Of a stretch of DNA of 54,113 nt, positions 7,700 to 15,561 are shown piece by piece (within the stretch, counting starts at the first letter, position 1; the number at the start of each line of letters is the position of its first letter). The translations under genes were made by a program, and so were the position numbers. The notes under the pieces are model-generated. The model had not been told where the DNA came from. It saw nothing but the letters and a program-made list of their open reading frames with translations, and made no database searches. Source of the stretch: Symplocastrum torsivum CPER-KK1 (GTDB lineage Bacteria; Cyanobacteriota; Cyanobacteriia; Cyanobacteriales; Coleofasciculaceae); contig JAHHIF010000055.1 of assembly GCA_019358875.1 (NCBI GenBank), forward strand, positions 1-54,113, in the 5' to 3' direction.

Positions 7700-8449
7700 A
7701 TGATACAGCCAACATTTGTCCAAATCCCTTTGGAGTTAATCAGGTATGTGCGATTACGCAAACTTAGCGGTAATCAGTACGACCTGTGGCTCTATTTGTG
7801 GGAACTCGATCCATTTGGTGATCGCTGGGTTGATATTCCCCCACCTGCTGAAGTTGCCAGAATTCTGAACGTAAACGAGCGAACTATCCGGCGCTCCGCC
7901 CAAAGATTGGAAGATTTAGAGCTATTTGACTTTCAGATCGAGAAGTGGAAGTGCCGGAATACAACGGCTTCGGTCAAATTAAAGTCAAGCCCAACGGACA
8001 AAAATGTCCGAATGCGGACAAAAAGATCCAAACGCGGACAAAATGATCCAAATGTCAGCAACGGGATCGAAATGTCCAAAAATAGACAAAATGATCCAAA
8101 TGTCACTCCAGAACCCCCACAGGATAAGGGTTATGGCTCCTTTCAGACTTATACAGACTTTATACAGACTCTCTCAGATGACAAAAGAGAGAAATTTTTA
8201 GACTTTGGATTGAAGAAGGCAGCCGAGCTACCCAAACCGCCAACGCTCGCTAAAAAGTGGATCGAGCGAAATTGGCAAGAGCTGAGGGGAGAGTTTTTTA
8301 CCGCATCGTCTCAAACACTAAGCCAAGTTGACCCTGCCCAATCAGAACGAGAGCAGCAAGAACAGATAAACGCAGCCCGAAAAGAACTAGCTGAACTGCA
8401 AAAACGACAGCAGAGTTGGACACAGCCGGGTCAGGGGGCAAGAGGGTGA
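7700..8449 (+). CDS. Putative replication initiator (phage O/DnaD-like)
   Basis: 249 aa. The N-terminal 85 residues form a winged-helix-like domain of the kind seen in phage and plasmid replication proteins: QYDLWLYLWELDPFG, then PPPAEVARILNVNERTIRRS, a clear HTH. The middle (about 97-135) is a Lys/Asn/Asp-rich linker whose DNA consists of 20-bp iterons. The C-terminal half (TLAKKWIERNWQELRGEFF, then a Gln/Glu coiled coil) may contact the helicase. The stop TGA overlaps the start of dnaB (TGATG), so the two are translationally coupled. Known parallel: lambda O carries origin iterons inside its gene and works with a helicase loader. The initiator role is an inference from this layout. Confidence 0.65.
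   Translation: MIQPTFVQIPLELIRYVRLRKLSGNQYDLWLYLWELDPFGDRWVDIPPPAEVARILNVNERTIRRSAQRLEDLELFDFQIEKWKCRNTTASVKLKSSPTDKNVRMRTKRSKRGQNDPNVSNGIEMSKNRQNDPNVTPEPPQDKGYGSFQTYTDFIQTLSDDKREKFLDFGLKKAAELPKPPTLAKKWIERNWQELRGEFFTASSQTLSQVDPAQSEREQQEQINAARKELAELQKRQQSWTQPGQGARG
7995..8102 (+). repeat. Intragenic 20-bp iterons (candidate origin of replication)
   Basis: Units start at 7995, 8015, 8035, 8055 (degenerate) and 8083. The best unit, 8035-8054, begins CGGACAAAATGATCC and ends AAATG; the unit at 8083 matches it at 18 of 20 positions. Since 20 is not a multiple of 3, the units are read in three different frames, so selection acts on DNA and not on protein. An AT-rich stretch with the repeat TATACAGACTT follows at 8145-8175. 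This is the expected layout of an initiator-bound origin. Confidence 0.65.
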
Positions 8450-9813
8450 TGAATTTTTCCTTTGCCAACAACCTTCCACCTCAAAACGTTGATGCTGAGG
8501 AATCGATTCTCGGAGGCATTCTGCTAGACCCGGAAGCCATTGGTAGGGTGGCTGAGCTTCTTCGTGCGGAAGCTTTTTACATCAATAGCCACAAAGAAAT
8601 CTACAAAGCTACCTTAGTTCTCCATAACCAGGGTAAGCCGACGGATTTGATGAGCGTTACCACCTGGCTTTCTGACCATGAATTATTGGAGAAAGTTGGC
8701 GGTCAGAGCAAGTTAGCCCAATTAGTTGAGCGCACCGTATCAGCGGTCAATGTTGATCGCTACGCAGCGCTGGTGATGGATAAGTACCTCCGCCGTCAGA
8801 TGATTCAGGCAGGAAACGAGATTGTTCAGTTGGGTCACGAGACATCAATAGAGTTAGAAACTGTCCTAGACCAAGCCGAACAAAAAGTTTTCAGCATCAG
8901 CACCCAAAAGGCATCAGAACGCTACCAACTGGAAGACACCTCAGAAATGGGTATCTCTTTGTTCGCCAACATCGAGACTGGGAAAAGGGCAGGTGAGTTA
9001 GTGGGCTGGTACGACCTTGAAGCGTTAACTGGCGGTGTTCACCGCAAGACACTGAGTGTAATTGGGGGTGCGACCTCAATGGGAAAAACCCAAGTCATGC
9101 TGGGGCTTGGACACGCCATTATGACTGAACTCAACCAGCCAGTTTTGTTCTTCTCCTGCGAGATGGATAAAGACTCAATTAACCAGCGACTCCTCGCTCG
9201 TCTTTCAGGCATTCACAACAGCCGCCTGTTTAAAGGACCACTGCCTGGAGGCGTCAAAGAGGACGAGTGGGAGTTGCTAGCGCAAGCAATACGTATATTT
9301 AGCAATTTGCCCTGGATGGTCTATGACGAGCCTAACCCGTCGATTTCCACCATTCGCTCCGTTGTCAAGCAGGCGATTTTAAGGCAAGGGCAACTGGGGG
9401 CAGTATTTCTCGACTACGTGCAGATGCTTAGTTTAGGTTCAGCGGAAAAGAACCGCAATTTGGAACTGGGGCAGATCACGCGAGAACTAAGAGCGATCGC
9501 TAAAGATTTTGACGTGCCTTTCTATCTTGGCTCTCAGATTAATCGGGAGGTCGAAAAGCGCAATAACAAGCGCCCGACGAAGGCTGACTTAAGGGATTCT
9601 GGGGAGATTGCAGAGGTAGCAGATGCGGTAATCATGCTCTACCGCGACGCTTACTATAGCAAAAATTCCCACGACAACACGATTGAGTTGATTGTTGACA
9701 AAAACCGGATTTACGGAAAAGTTGGCACGGCAAAGATGTTAGTCAGCCTGGAAATATCCAAATTTATGCCCATTGCTGGTCTTGGAGCATGGGAGGAAAA
9801 TAGCGATGCTTAG
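8449..9813 (+). CDS. dnaB: Replicative DNA helicase DnaB
   Basis: 454 aa from the ATG at 8449, which overlaps the stop of the upstream gene; a longer frame from 8416 is less likely. The N-terminal DnaB domain starts with LPPQNVDAEESILGGILLDP. The C-terminal RecA-like domain has Walker A GGATSMGKT (about 206-214), Walker B AVFLDYVQML (about 318-327) and the conserved tail motif KADLRDSGEIAEVADAVIML. Length and order match bacterial DnaB; no intein is present. It is a ring helicase that unwinds DNA at the fork. A plasmid copy next to a putative initiator suggests the plasmid brings its own helicase and does not rely on host loading. Confidence 0.95.
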   Translation: MNFSFANNLPPQNVDAEESILGGILLDPEAIGRVAELLRAEAFYINSHKEIYKATLVLHNQGKPTDLMSVTTWLSDHELLEKVGGQSKLAQLVERTVSAVNVDRYAALVMDKYLRRQMIQAGNEIVQLGHETSIELETVLDQAEQKVFSISTQKASERYQLEDTSEMGISLFANIETGKRAGELVGWYDLEALTGGVHRKTLSVIGGATSMGKTQVMLGLGHAIMTELNQPVLFFSCEMDKDSINQRLLARLSGIHNSRLFKGPLPGGVKEDEWELLAQAIRIFSNLPWMVYDEPNPSISTIRSVVKQAILRQGQLGAVFLDYVQMLSLGSAEKNRNLELGQITRELRAIAKDFDVPFYLGSQINREVEKRNNKRPTKADLRDSGEIAEVADAVIMLYRDAYYSKNSHDNTIELIVDKNRIYGKVGTAKMLVSLEISKFMPIAGLGAWEENSDA

Positions 9814-10414
9814 TCATTCTAGGGTGCAAACACCAGCTAGACAAGATGCTACAAATTCTAGGGGATTTAAGGAGGGCGAGGGTGTCAGAGTCAAAGCTGA
9901 TGCAAAACTTCCTAAAAAACTCTCATACGCCTGTTGCTGCACTGGAGTAGTCGCCCGTATTGGAAAGCTAGTCTTGGTCAAGCTCAACGGAACCCAAAAT
10001 TTTGAAACTCCTTGCATATTGGCAAAACCCGAATGGTTGGAGAACTTGCCTGTGCAGACTTCTATAGCGGAATCGGTACAGGTTTCCCCTCAAAGGCTTG
10101 TGCTTAAGACTCAGGGTGATTGCCAACAGCCAGTAGAAAAGCCCAGGGGACGTAGAAAATGCAGTCCTAATAAAAAGCCAGCCAGCGGTTCTCTTGTTAG
10201 GTGCGTATCGGTCAAAAAAGGCAAGGAGTACAGCACTTGGCAGTACAACTATGATGTCCGCGACCCTGACTCTAAAAGGCGTTGGAAGACAATAAAGGAA
10301 GGAGTACCTAAGTATAAAGTCCCTGCGATCACAGATGCTATCAAAGCAGAGCTATCCATTCCAGAGATTCTTGCTCTATTAGGTAAAAAGCCAAGGGGAC
10401 AAATCAGCTCCTAG
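9806..10414 (+). CDS. Hypothetical protein in replication operon
   Basis: 202 aa from the ATG at 9806, chosen because GGGAGGA lies 8 bases before it; it overlaps the end of dnaB by 8 bp. Residues about 20-75 look like a small beta barrel (EGVRVKADAKLPKKLSYACC, then TGVVARIGKLVLVKLNG), similar to KOW or SH3-type folds. The C-terminal 65 residues (YSTWQYNYDVRDPDSKRRWK) resemble the AP2-like or arm-type DNA-binding strands of integrases. A basic Pro/Lys linker joins them. No named family was recognised. Its location after rep and dnaB suggests a replication accessory factor. Confidence 0.75.
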   Translation: MLSHSRVQTPARQDATNSRGFKEGEGVRVKADAKLPKKLSYACCCTGVVARIGKLVLVKLNGTQNFETPCILAKPEWLENLPVQTSIAESVQVSPQRLVLKTQGDCQQPVEKPRGRRKCSPNKKPASGSLVRCVSVKKGKEYSTWQYNYDVRDPDSKRRWKTIKEGVPKYKVPAITDAIKAELSIPEILALLGKKPRGQISS

Positions 10415-10421
10415 CCGCGAG

Positions 10422-10506
10422 ATTCTAGGGGAATTATTCGGAGAGGTGCGATCCCGCTCACCATTCAAATTCTAGGGAAAATAGCATTTTATATTTCCCC
10501 TAGAAA
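10422..10506. repeat. ATTCTAGGG boxes and hairpin near parB
   Basis: ATTCTAGGG occurs at 10422-10430 and 10469-10477, and in reverse complement at about 10497-10506. The last two are the ends of a 14-bp inverted repeat with one mismatch around an AT-rich loop (10470-10506). Two more copies lie at 9816-9824 and 9855-9864 inside the start of gene 9806. Five copies within 700 bp beside parAB make this a candidate partition site or secondary initiator site. Confidence 0.45.
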
Positions 10507-10697
10507 GTTCCACCACTTTTATCGTTGCCTGTGAGGTGAGTTCCCACACAAGACTTTGAGCGAACCTGCCCCATGCGCGAAAGCAACCGATAAGTGCCGA
10601 CTAGCCGCTGTGCTTCACTGAGTTGATCGGCATCCTGGAGTTAGATGACCGTCTCAATTGGTTCAAATTGAATTAGCTCTTTATACTTAATTGGCAT
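10500..10697 (-). pseudogene. N-terminal relic of DUF6079/BREX-type P-loop protein
   Basis: Reading minus from the ATG at 10697 gives MPIKYKELIQFEPIETVI, a stop TAA (10643-10641), then LQDADQLSEAQRLVGTY. From memory, cyanobacterial DUF6079 (BrxC/PglY-like) ATPases open with a very similar KYSELIQF-PIE-VIQLRDAD and RLV-TY pattern; here the CAA for Gln is TAA. After about 15 more residues the match is lost and a stop follows at 10500. It is a short, dead fragment of a large phage-defence gene. Confidence 0.5.
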
Positions 10698-10719
10698 AAC
10701 AATAACAAGAGATTAAAAA

Positions 10720-10911
10720 TTAATGTGAAATTACCAGGAGCGAGTCAGTCGGATAACAGCGGTATTCTGGATGATCGGGTTCTGCATAGATGAGATAACT
10801 GCTTTCAACACTGCCACTAGCATTCCGATTAGATGTTGACGTGAATTCGTCTGGTGTTTGAGTTGTTAAATCGCGATCCTGAAGGGGTGACGAGTAAGCT
10901 GAGAGAATCAT
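10720..10911 (-). CDS. Small protein translationally coupled to parB
   Basis: 63 aa; its ATG overlaps the parB stop as ATGA (10908-10911), the usual sign of coupled translation. The product is Ser/Thr-rich and acidic (SGSVESSYLIYAEPDHPEYR) with no recognised domain. It could be a third partition-operon gene or an incidental open frame. Confidence 0.4.
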   Translation of the reverse strand: MILSAYSSPLQDRDLTTQTPDEFTSTSNRNASGSVESSYLIYAEPDHPEYRCYPTDSLLVISH

Positions 10912-11822
10912 TTCTCCTCTAACAGGGCTTCCATTTGCTTGAGCAGTTTTTCGAGTGCTTGTTGTTTTTCAGGATTGTCCCAAAACTTCGCTTTTTGCAA
11001 ACGATTAGATGTTTCCTTGAAGAGGTTTTTGAGGGACTGGGGTTTTTCTTGAGGTTTCCTTTGCGCTCGAATTCGTTCGAGGATTTCTTTAAGTGAAAGA
11101 TTCTCTTCTATTGCCTCGTTCAGTAACGCTTGCCTAGCTTGGGCATCCTTAAGACGAGCGATTGCTTGCGCCTTAGTGTATTCAATCCGACCTTGGCGCA
11201 AGGCATCGATTACCTCATCCGCTAGGTTGAGTAAGGGAAGCCGACTGCTCACGAATGATTCCCAACTCATCAGTCCCAGAGAGTTAAACATTATCTTCAC
11301 CAGCTCTCCTTCCTGGCTACCCAAAACGTTTTGGGTAACTTTGCCTTTAACCTCATTTTGCATTCGGTAAAGCAAGGTGCGAGCCTCTTCAACACTACTC
11401 GATAGTTGAGTAGCTAGCAGTTGCAAGATAGCTTCTGTTTCCTCAACGGGATTTAAGTCTTCGCGCTGGAGGTTTTCAATCAATGATAGCTGGAGAGCCT
11501 CTTCATCGGTTAGTTCCCTGACAACAACAGGGATCTCCGACAAACCCGCCTTTTGGGCAGCTCGGTAACGACGCTCCCCCGCGACTAACTCATACTCTCC
11601 AAGATGTAGAATTCGCACCAACAGAGGCTCTAGGATACCGAGTTTCTTAACTGAAATAGTCAATTGCTCTAACTTTTCTGGATCGAAGTAGCGTCTGGGT
11701 TGCTGTTGAGGTAGGCGGATCGAGCTAATTGCCACAAACTGTGCAGCGGCGGCTGGAGGTTCTCCTAAAAGAGCGGCTACACCTCTCAACTTACTTGTAT
11801 AGGGCTGATCTTTTTTGGTCAC
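10908..11822 (-). CDS. parB: ParB-family partition protein
   Basis: 304 aa with a GTG start at 11822. The N-terminal ParB/Srx domain includes LEQLTISVKKLGILEPLLVR, ELVAGERRYRAAQKAG (the box that binds CTP in this family) and the helix LSLIENLQREDLNPVEE. A central HTH-containing region and a basic, coiled C-terminal dimerisation part (KPQSLKNLFKETSNRLQKAK) follow. It binds centromere-like parS DNA and works with ParA to segregate the plasmid. It lies 6 bp downstream of parA, so both share one transcript. Confidence 0.93.
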   Translation of the reverse strand: MTKKDQPYTSKLRGVAALLGEPPAAAAQFVAISSIRLPQQQPRRYFDPEKLEQLTISVKKLGILEPLLVRILHLGEYELVAGERRYRAAQKAGLSEIPVVVRELTDEEALQLSLIENLQREDLNPVEETEAILQLLATQLSSSVEEARTLLYRMQNEVKGKVTQNVLGSQEGELVKIMFNSLGLMSWESFVSSRLPLLNLADEVIDALRQGRIEYTKAQAIARLKDAQARQALLNEAIEENLSLKEILERIRAQRKPQEKPQSLKNLFKETSNRLQKAKFWDNPEKQQALEKLLKQMEALLEEK

Positions 11823-11828
11823 GTCTCT

Positions 11829-12581
11829 TTAGAGTTTCTCTAAACCTATAGCAATGTGTTTCAGGATAGCAACGGCTGGATGCTTTGGGCTGGACTTGGC
11901 TAAGGGCAATCGCTTTTCGGAAGCATCAGCAAAAGCAATCGAGCGAGGAATCGGCTCGTAAACCTTAGCCAGTGGCGAAAGCTGTTCAGAAATAGCTTTT
12001 AAAGTCCGGCTTTCTTGAGCTGTGCGACCGTCGTACATCGTGGGAATAAATCCTGCGATCATTAAATTTCGATTGGCTTTAGAGCGAAGTCCTACCACCG
12101 TATTCAATAGCAAATCTGTTCCCTGAAAGGCTTTAAATTGCGTTTGGATCGGGACGAGTACGTGAGTGGAGGCAACTAGGCTGATCACGCTCAAAATTCC
12201 CAAGCTGGGAGGACAGTCAATTAAGATAAAGTCGTATTTATCTTCGACGGGAGCTAAAGCTTCCTTAAGGCGCATCTCCCGCATCAGGGCGCTAACCAAT
12301 TCAAGTTCAGCCGCACTCAAGTTGATGTTTGAAGGAGCAATGTCCAGTTTGTGAATTTTGCCATGAATGTGCAAGGGTTCTTCCCCGACGATGGCTTCGT
12401 AGACGGTCGTCGTCAACTCGACCGGGTCAAGCCCCATGAAGGTGGTAAGCGTTGCTTGGGGGTCCATATCCACCAAGAGAACCCGATGCTTTCGTAGGGC
12501 TAAGTGGTAGCCCAGGTTCATGGTTAGCGTACTCTTAGCTACGCCTCCCGATTGATTAAATAGTGAAATTACCTTGGTCAA
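11829..12581 (-). CDS. parA: ParA-family partition ATPase
   Basis: 250 aa. Deviant Walker A at residues 9-18 (NQSGGVAKST), with Ser where many ParA proteins have the signature Lys of KGG; from memory this variant is common in cyanobacterial ParA. Walker A' MDPQATLT follows, and Walker B ILIDCPPSLGIL. The start is TTG at 12581, as no in-frame ATG or GTG lies upstream; the protein then opens MTKVISLFNQ, right for the family. ParA drives plasmid positioning on the nucleoid. It is the first gene of the parA-parB-63-aa operon. Confidence 0.92.
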   Translation of the reverse strand: MTKVISLFNQSGGVAKSTLTMNLGYHLALRKHRVLLVDMDPQATLTTFMGLDPVELTTTVYEAIVGEEPLHIHGKIHKLDIAPSNINLSAAELELVSALMREMRLKEALAPVEDKYDFILIDCPPSLGILSVISLVASTHVLVPIQTQFKAFQGTDLLLNTVVGLRSKANRNLMIAGFIPTMYDGRTAQESRTLKAISEQLSPLAKVYEPIPRSIAFADASEKRLPLAKSSPKHPAVAILKHIAIGLEKL

Positions 12582-12716
12582 GGTCTGACATCCTGCGACT
12601 CTGGAGCTGAATATACCTCACTACGGTTCATCTCGAATAGGGCAATGGGAAAGCGTTTGCTCTCGTTGTCAAGCAGGAGCAAATGCTCTTTCCTAATTCT
12701 GGGTCAAGCTTACCCC

Positions 12717-12884
12717 ATGCTTATCAGGCAACAGAATAATTTAAAGCATAATGCTCAAGCAGGAATAATAACAGATCAAGAAAATAAGCTTTTGAAGCGA
12801 CTAGAGTTGGCTATGGAGGAGTATTTCAAGTTCCTCAAGGAAATAAGAAAGCTCAATGAAGAAAACTCTTCATGGATAGAGTAG
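12717..12884 (+). CDS. Small helical protein (hypothetical)
   Basis: 55 aa from the ATG at 12717; the frame is also open from 12645. It is a single charged helix (ENKLLKRLELAMEEYFKFLK), likely coiled coil. It is divergent from parA and ends 31 bp before a perfect hairpin at 12915. No family was recognised. Confidence 0.4.
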   Translation: MLIRQQNNLKHNAQAGIITDQENKLLKRLELAMEEYFKFLKEIRKLNEENSSWIE

Positions 12885-12914
12885 TGACGATAATCTTGAG
12901 TTGAAGACATTAAC

Positions 12915-12938
12915 GCAGGATTACCTGACTAATCCTGC
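12915..12938. repeat. 9-6-9 inverted repeat, candidate recombination core
   Basis: GCAGGATTA (12915-12923) and its exact inverse TAATCCTGC (12930-12938) surround the 6 bases CCTGAC. This matches the arm-spacer-arm geometry of tyrosine recombinase core sites and lies 145 bp before such a gene (13083). It could instead be a simple transcription terminator for 12717-12884, though only two T residues follow. Confidence 0.4.
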
Positions 12939-13082
12939 TTCACTTGGAGCTTGATCGATCCTCACGCACTACCTTGCATCTGTAAACTGGAATTTGCTGG
13001 AGAATCCTAAAAAGGCTGACAAATCCACTACATCAACTATCCATCTGCGCTCCAACAAGCGAGGTGGGTAGGATGGTTCCTT

Positions 13083-13715
13083 ATGAAAATTAACCGACAC
13101 GGACAGTCGAAAATCCTCACACCAGAGGAGATTGATCTACTTTTTTCTCAAGGACTACAAACCGAGCGTGATCGCGTCCTGTTTAGCGTTTGCTTATTTT
13201 CCGCCTGCCGCGTTGCCGAAGCTTGCTCTCTCGTCACCAGCGATGTCTACAGCCTGAAGGGAGAAGTGCATCCCGTACTCATCCTGCGTAAAGCCAATAC
13301 CAAAGGGAAGTTAGCCACTCGCAACATTCCCATGCTCGAAGACTTGCGGGTAACACTCAGTAACTACTACCCTCACGCGGGCAAATATTACTTGTTTCCC
13401 GGTCGCTACAATCGAGGCTATCTCCACCCGGACACCGCTGCTCGTTTCCTCAAAGAAGCCTGCAACAGAGTCGGTCTACAGGGTGTCAGTACCCACAGCT
13501 TTCGCCGCACCGCACTGACTCAAATGAGTAATGCTGGCATCCCGTTGCGGGTGATTCAAAAAATCTCAGGACATCGCAATTTGGAACAACTGCAAAAATA
13601 TCTAGAGGTTCCCTCTGAACAAGTCAAAGGTGCGATCGCCTCTTTATCCATGCTATCCCCGATCGGGAAAGATTTATTTCCCGATCCAGAGGCATCTACG
13701 CCCATAAAAAGCTAG
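13083..13715 (+). CDS. Tyrosine recombinase, catalytic domain only
   Basis: 210 aa. Catalytic residues are visible: R43 (SACRVAEACSL), a Lys-rich hairpin near 75-80 (RKANTKGK), H138-S-F-R141 (THSFRRTAL), H164 (SGHRNLEQL) and nucleophile Y173 (QKYLEV). It lacks the usual N-terminal arm and core-binding domains, as in many short cyanobacterial plasmid recombinases. A likely role is resolving plasmid multimers, together with the 9-6-9 repeat just upstream. The start ATG at 13083 gives MKINRHGQSKILTPEEI, the expected beginning of the catalytic domain. Confidence 0.9.
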   Translation: MKINRHGQSKILTPEEIDLLFSQGLQTERDRVLFSVCLFSACRVAEACSLVTSDVYSLKGEVHPVLILRKANTKGKLATRNIPMLEDLRVTLSNYYPHAGKYYLFPGRYNRGYLHPDTAARFLKEACNRVGLQGVSTHSFRRTALTQMSNAGIPLRVIQKISGHRNLEQLQKYLEVPSEQVKGAIASLSMLSPIGKDLFPDPEASTPIKS

Positions 13716-13754
13716 CTCACCACGCCAATTTTGGTAAAACTTATCAAAAGGTTT

Positions 13755-14231
13755 TCAGACTTCCGGGTTCTGACGGGAAAGTGCCTGAATATCAGCCCGC
13801 AATGCTGCGATTTCTTCATAGAGTGCGGTAATGGATTTGGCACCTGCTACCTCTGCCTCTTTGTTGTCGGCATCGCGACCGATAAAGAATGTAGCGAGTG
13901 TTGCCGTTACATAGCCAAATACAGCAAAGGCATACAAGGCTAAAAATAGGCAAATCACCCTACTCTCTGAAGTCTGTGGCCAATATTCCGAACCCATTGT
14001 TGTCATCAGCATCGCCGTCCACCACAGTGCAGTACCATAGTCCTTCAGTCCGCGCCCATCAGGGGTGGTGCTTTCAAATGCATACATCCCTGCCGCTCCT
14101 ACCAGCGTCACCACTAGTGTTAGCGCCATGAGGTAGCCGAAGCCACGACGAGCCATACTAGCTCTGAGCGATCGCGTCCCAGCTTTGCCAGTAGATAGTT
14201 TCAAATTCAAATGTTGTAAGCCTAAACTCAA
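13755..14231 (-). CDS. Truncated ion-channel pore protein
   Basis: 158 aa with two membrane segments (about 33-52 and 91-115) around a pore loop, as in the S5-P-S6 part of K+ channels. The selectivity filter reads TTMGSEYWP instead of TVGYG, so K+ selectivity is doubtful. A C-terminal coiled coil (SITALYEEIAALRADIQALS) follows. Relatives have four more membrane helices at the N-terminus; here the frame begins (TTG, 14231) only 6 bp past the neighbouring gene's stop, so the front half has probably been lost. It may be a remnant or a minimal pore. Confidence 0.65.
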   Translation of the reverse strand: MSLGLQHLNLKLSTGKAGTRSLRASMARRGFGYLMALTLVVTLVGAAGMYAFESTTPDGRGLKDYGTALWWTAMLMTTMGSEYWPQTSESRVICLFLALYAFAVFGYVTATLATFFIGRDADNKEAEVAGAKSITALYEEIAALRADIQALSRQNPEV

Positions 14232-14237
14232 TTGGTA

Positions 14238-15158
14238 TCAGACCTTTTTATCCACAACGGATTGACCTTTGGTATCCACATCTAGCTCTTCTCGACGAAG
14301 CTGTTCAGAAGCGTTAACCGTATCTCGCTCTACTTCTTTCCTGACATTAACTTCCTCACGCACAAAAGCTTTCTTTTGAATATCAGCAGTCTCTTCGTAG
14401 ACTTCCATACGTGCAACTTCGCCTTCGTGGAAGGCATTGGCACTAGGAGAAACTACAGTTCCAGCATCTTCTGGAGTAGTGCGCTCAACGATAACTCGCT
14501 CCTTTTCAAGGGGTACCGAAACCCGTGCCGTCTCTGTTTCAACGTGTTTGCCAACTGTTACATCTCCTGTCTTAACGCGGTTTTTATTGGTAATGAGCCG
14601 TTCTTCGTACAGTTTGAGAGTTTGATGATCCTGCTGATTCATCTCGTAGAGAGAAGAATCTTGCTGGTAGGTGTAGGTATCACGGTTGTAACTAGCATTG
14701 CGAGGTTGATTAGAGGTAGCGCCAGGAGCTGCATAGGCAGGCGTAGGATCTAAAGGTGCTGATGCCCCTATAGGTGCCGATGTCTGCACAGATGTCTCTG
14801 TAGACGGAGTCCGATAAACTCCCCGCACCCGCTCTTCATAATCGTAATCAACCTTCAAGCTGTCGTTGAACTCAGGTAAATTTTCCGCTTGCTCTTTGGT
14901 AAACCCTAGGGCATAGATATGCCGTGCATTATGGTCAATACTGGAACGACCTACTGGTAGCAGGACTTGCTTACCAAAAATCCAGAAGCCTGTGTCAACG
15001 ACGAGATACCGGAAATGACCTGACTCATCAACTAAGATATTTTTGACGCTACCAATCTTTTCATCAGTTCTGTCTGCATAAACATCATAGCCTTTGATTT
15101 CATCACCAAAAGTGTCTCGGTAATTTGGATCAAAGTCTTCGAGCTTGTAAAGAACCAT
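14238..15158 (-). CDS. PRC-barrel and DUF2382 stress protein
   Basis: 306 aa from the ATG at 15158, with GGAGA about 11 bases before it. Residues 1-105 form a PRC-barrel (EKIGSVKNILVDESGHFRYL, LLPVGRSSIDH). A Pro/Ala/Ser linker leads to a DUF2382 (YsnF/AvaK-like) domain from about 175 (LKLYEERLITNKNRVKTGDV, then KEVERDTVNASEQLRREELD), with the typical alternating Glu/Val strands. Family members are soluble stress-associated proteins, some found in akinetes. It is divergent from the DUF3611 gene, and the 400-bp gap holds many TAAAC/GTTTA repeats. Confidence 0.88.
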   Translation of the reverse strand: MVLYKLEDFDPNYRDTFGDEIKGYDVYADRTDEKIGSVKNILVDESGHFRYLVVDTGFWIFGKQVLLPVGRSSIDHNARHIYALGFTKEQAENLPEFNDSLKVDYDYEERVRGVYRTPSTETSVQTSAPIGASAPLDPTPAYAAPGATSNQPRNASYNRDTYTYQQDSSLYEMNQQDHQTLKLYEERLITNKNRVKTGDVTVGKHVETETARVSVPLEKERVIVERTTPEDAGTVVSPSANAFHEGEVARMEVYEETADIQKKAFVREEVNVRKEVERDTVNASEQLRREELDVDTKGQSVVDKKV

Positions 15159-15316
15159 GTTTCTATTCTCCAATTATCTATCTATCAACAAAATTATCCT
15201 TACTATCATGAAAAAACAAGTGTTTAGCAAATATCTATATTTATTGTTTATAAGCATTCTAAACTCGCTGAATTTTACTGTTTAGAAAGGCTATGACTTT
15301 CTAAATAAACTCCTTC

Positions 15317-15342
15317 TAAACTCTGATTTATACCTTGATTAA
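15317..15342 (+). promoter_or_regulatory. Shared cargo promoter element, copy a
   Basis: TAAACTCTGATT followed by TATACCTTGATTAA, 220 bp before the DUF3611 gene. It is one of six plus/minus copies of a common element. A TAATAT hexamer lies 16 bp after TTGATT, as a -10 box would. Five TAAAC/GTTTA-type boxes stand within 110 bp upstream (about 15220-15316). Confidence 0.55.
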
Positions 15343-15561
15343 TATTAAATTATCTTTAATATATTAAGTATAAGTTTCAACGGGACAGATTCTATAGACA
15401 AAGCAAAACCGTTAGAGTCGCTATATAAATTAAGGGTTTTGCTAAAAGAACTTGAACAGCAAGCAACTAATGAGCTAGGTAAGGTTTTGCATAAATGAAG
15501 TATTTCTTCAAGCAACTTACGCTCTATATTACCGTATTAATCATGCTAAAGGGGGATGAAT

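Noticed and set aside
7995..8102. CRISPR-like array
   Set aside because: Units are adjacent with no unique spacers and lie in a coding frame; iterons fit better.
12951..13070. Open stretch reading VNWNLLENPKKADKSTTS before the short recombinase
   Set aside because: No start codon and a stop before the recombinase; too short to assign.
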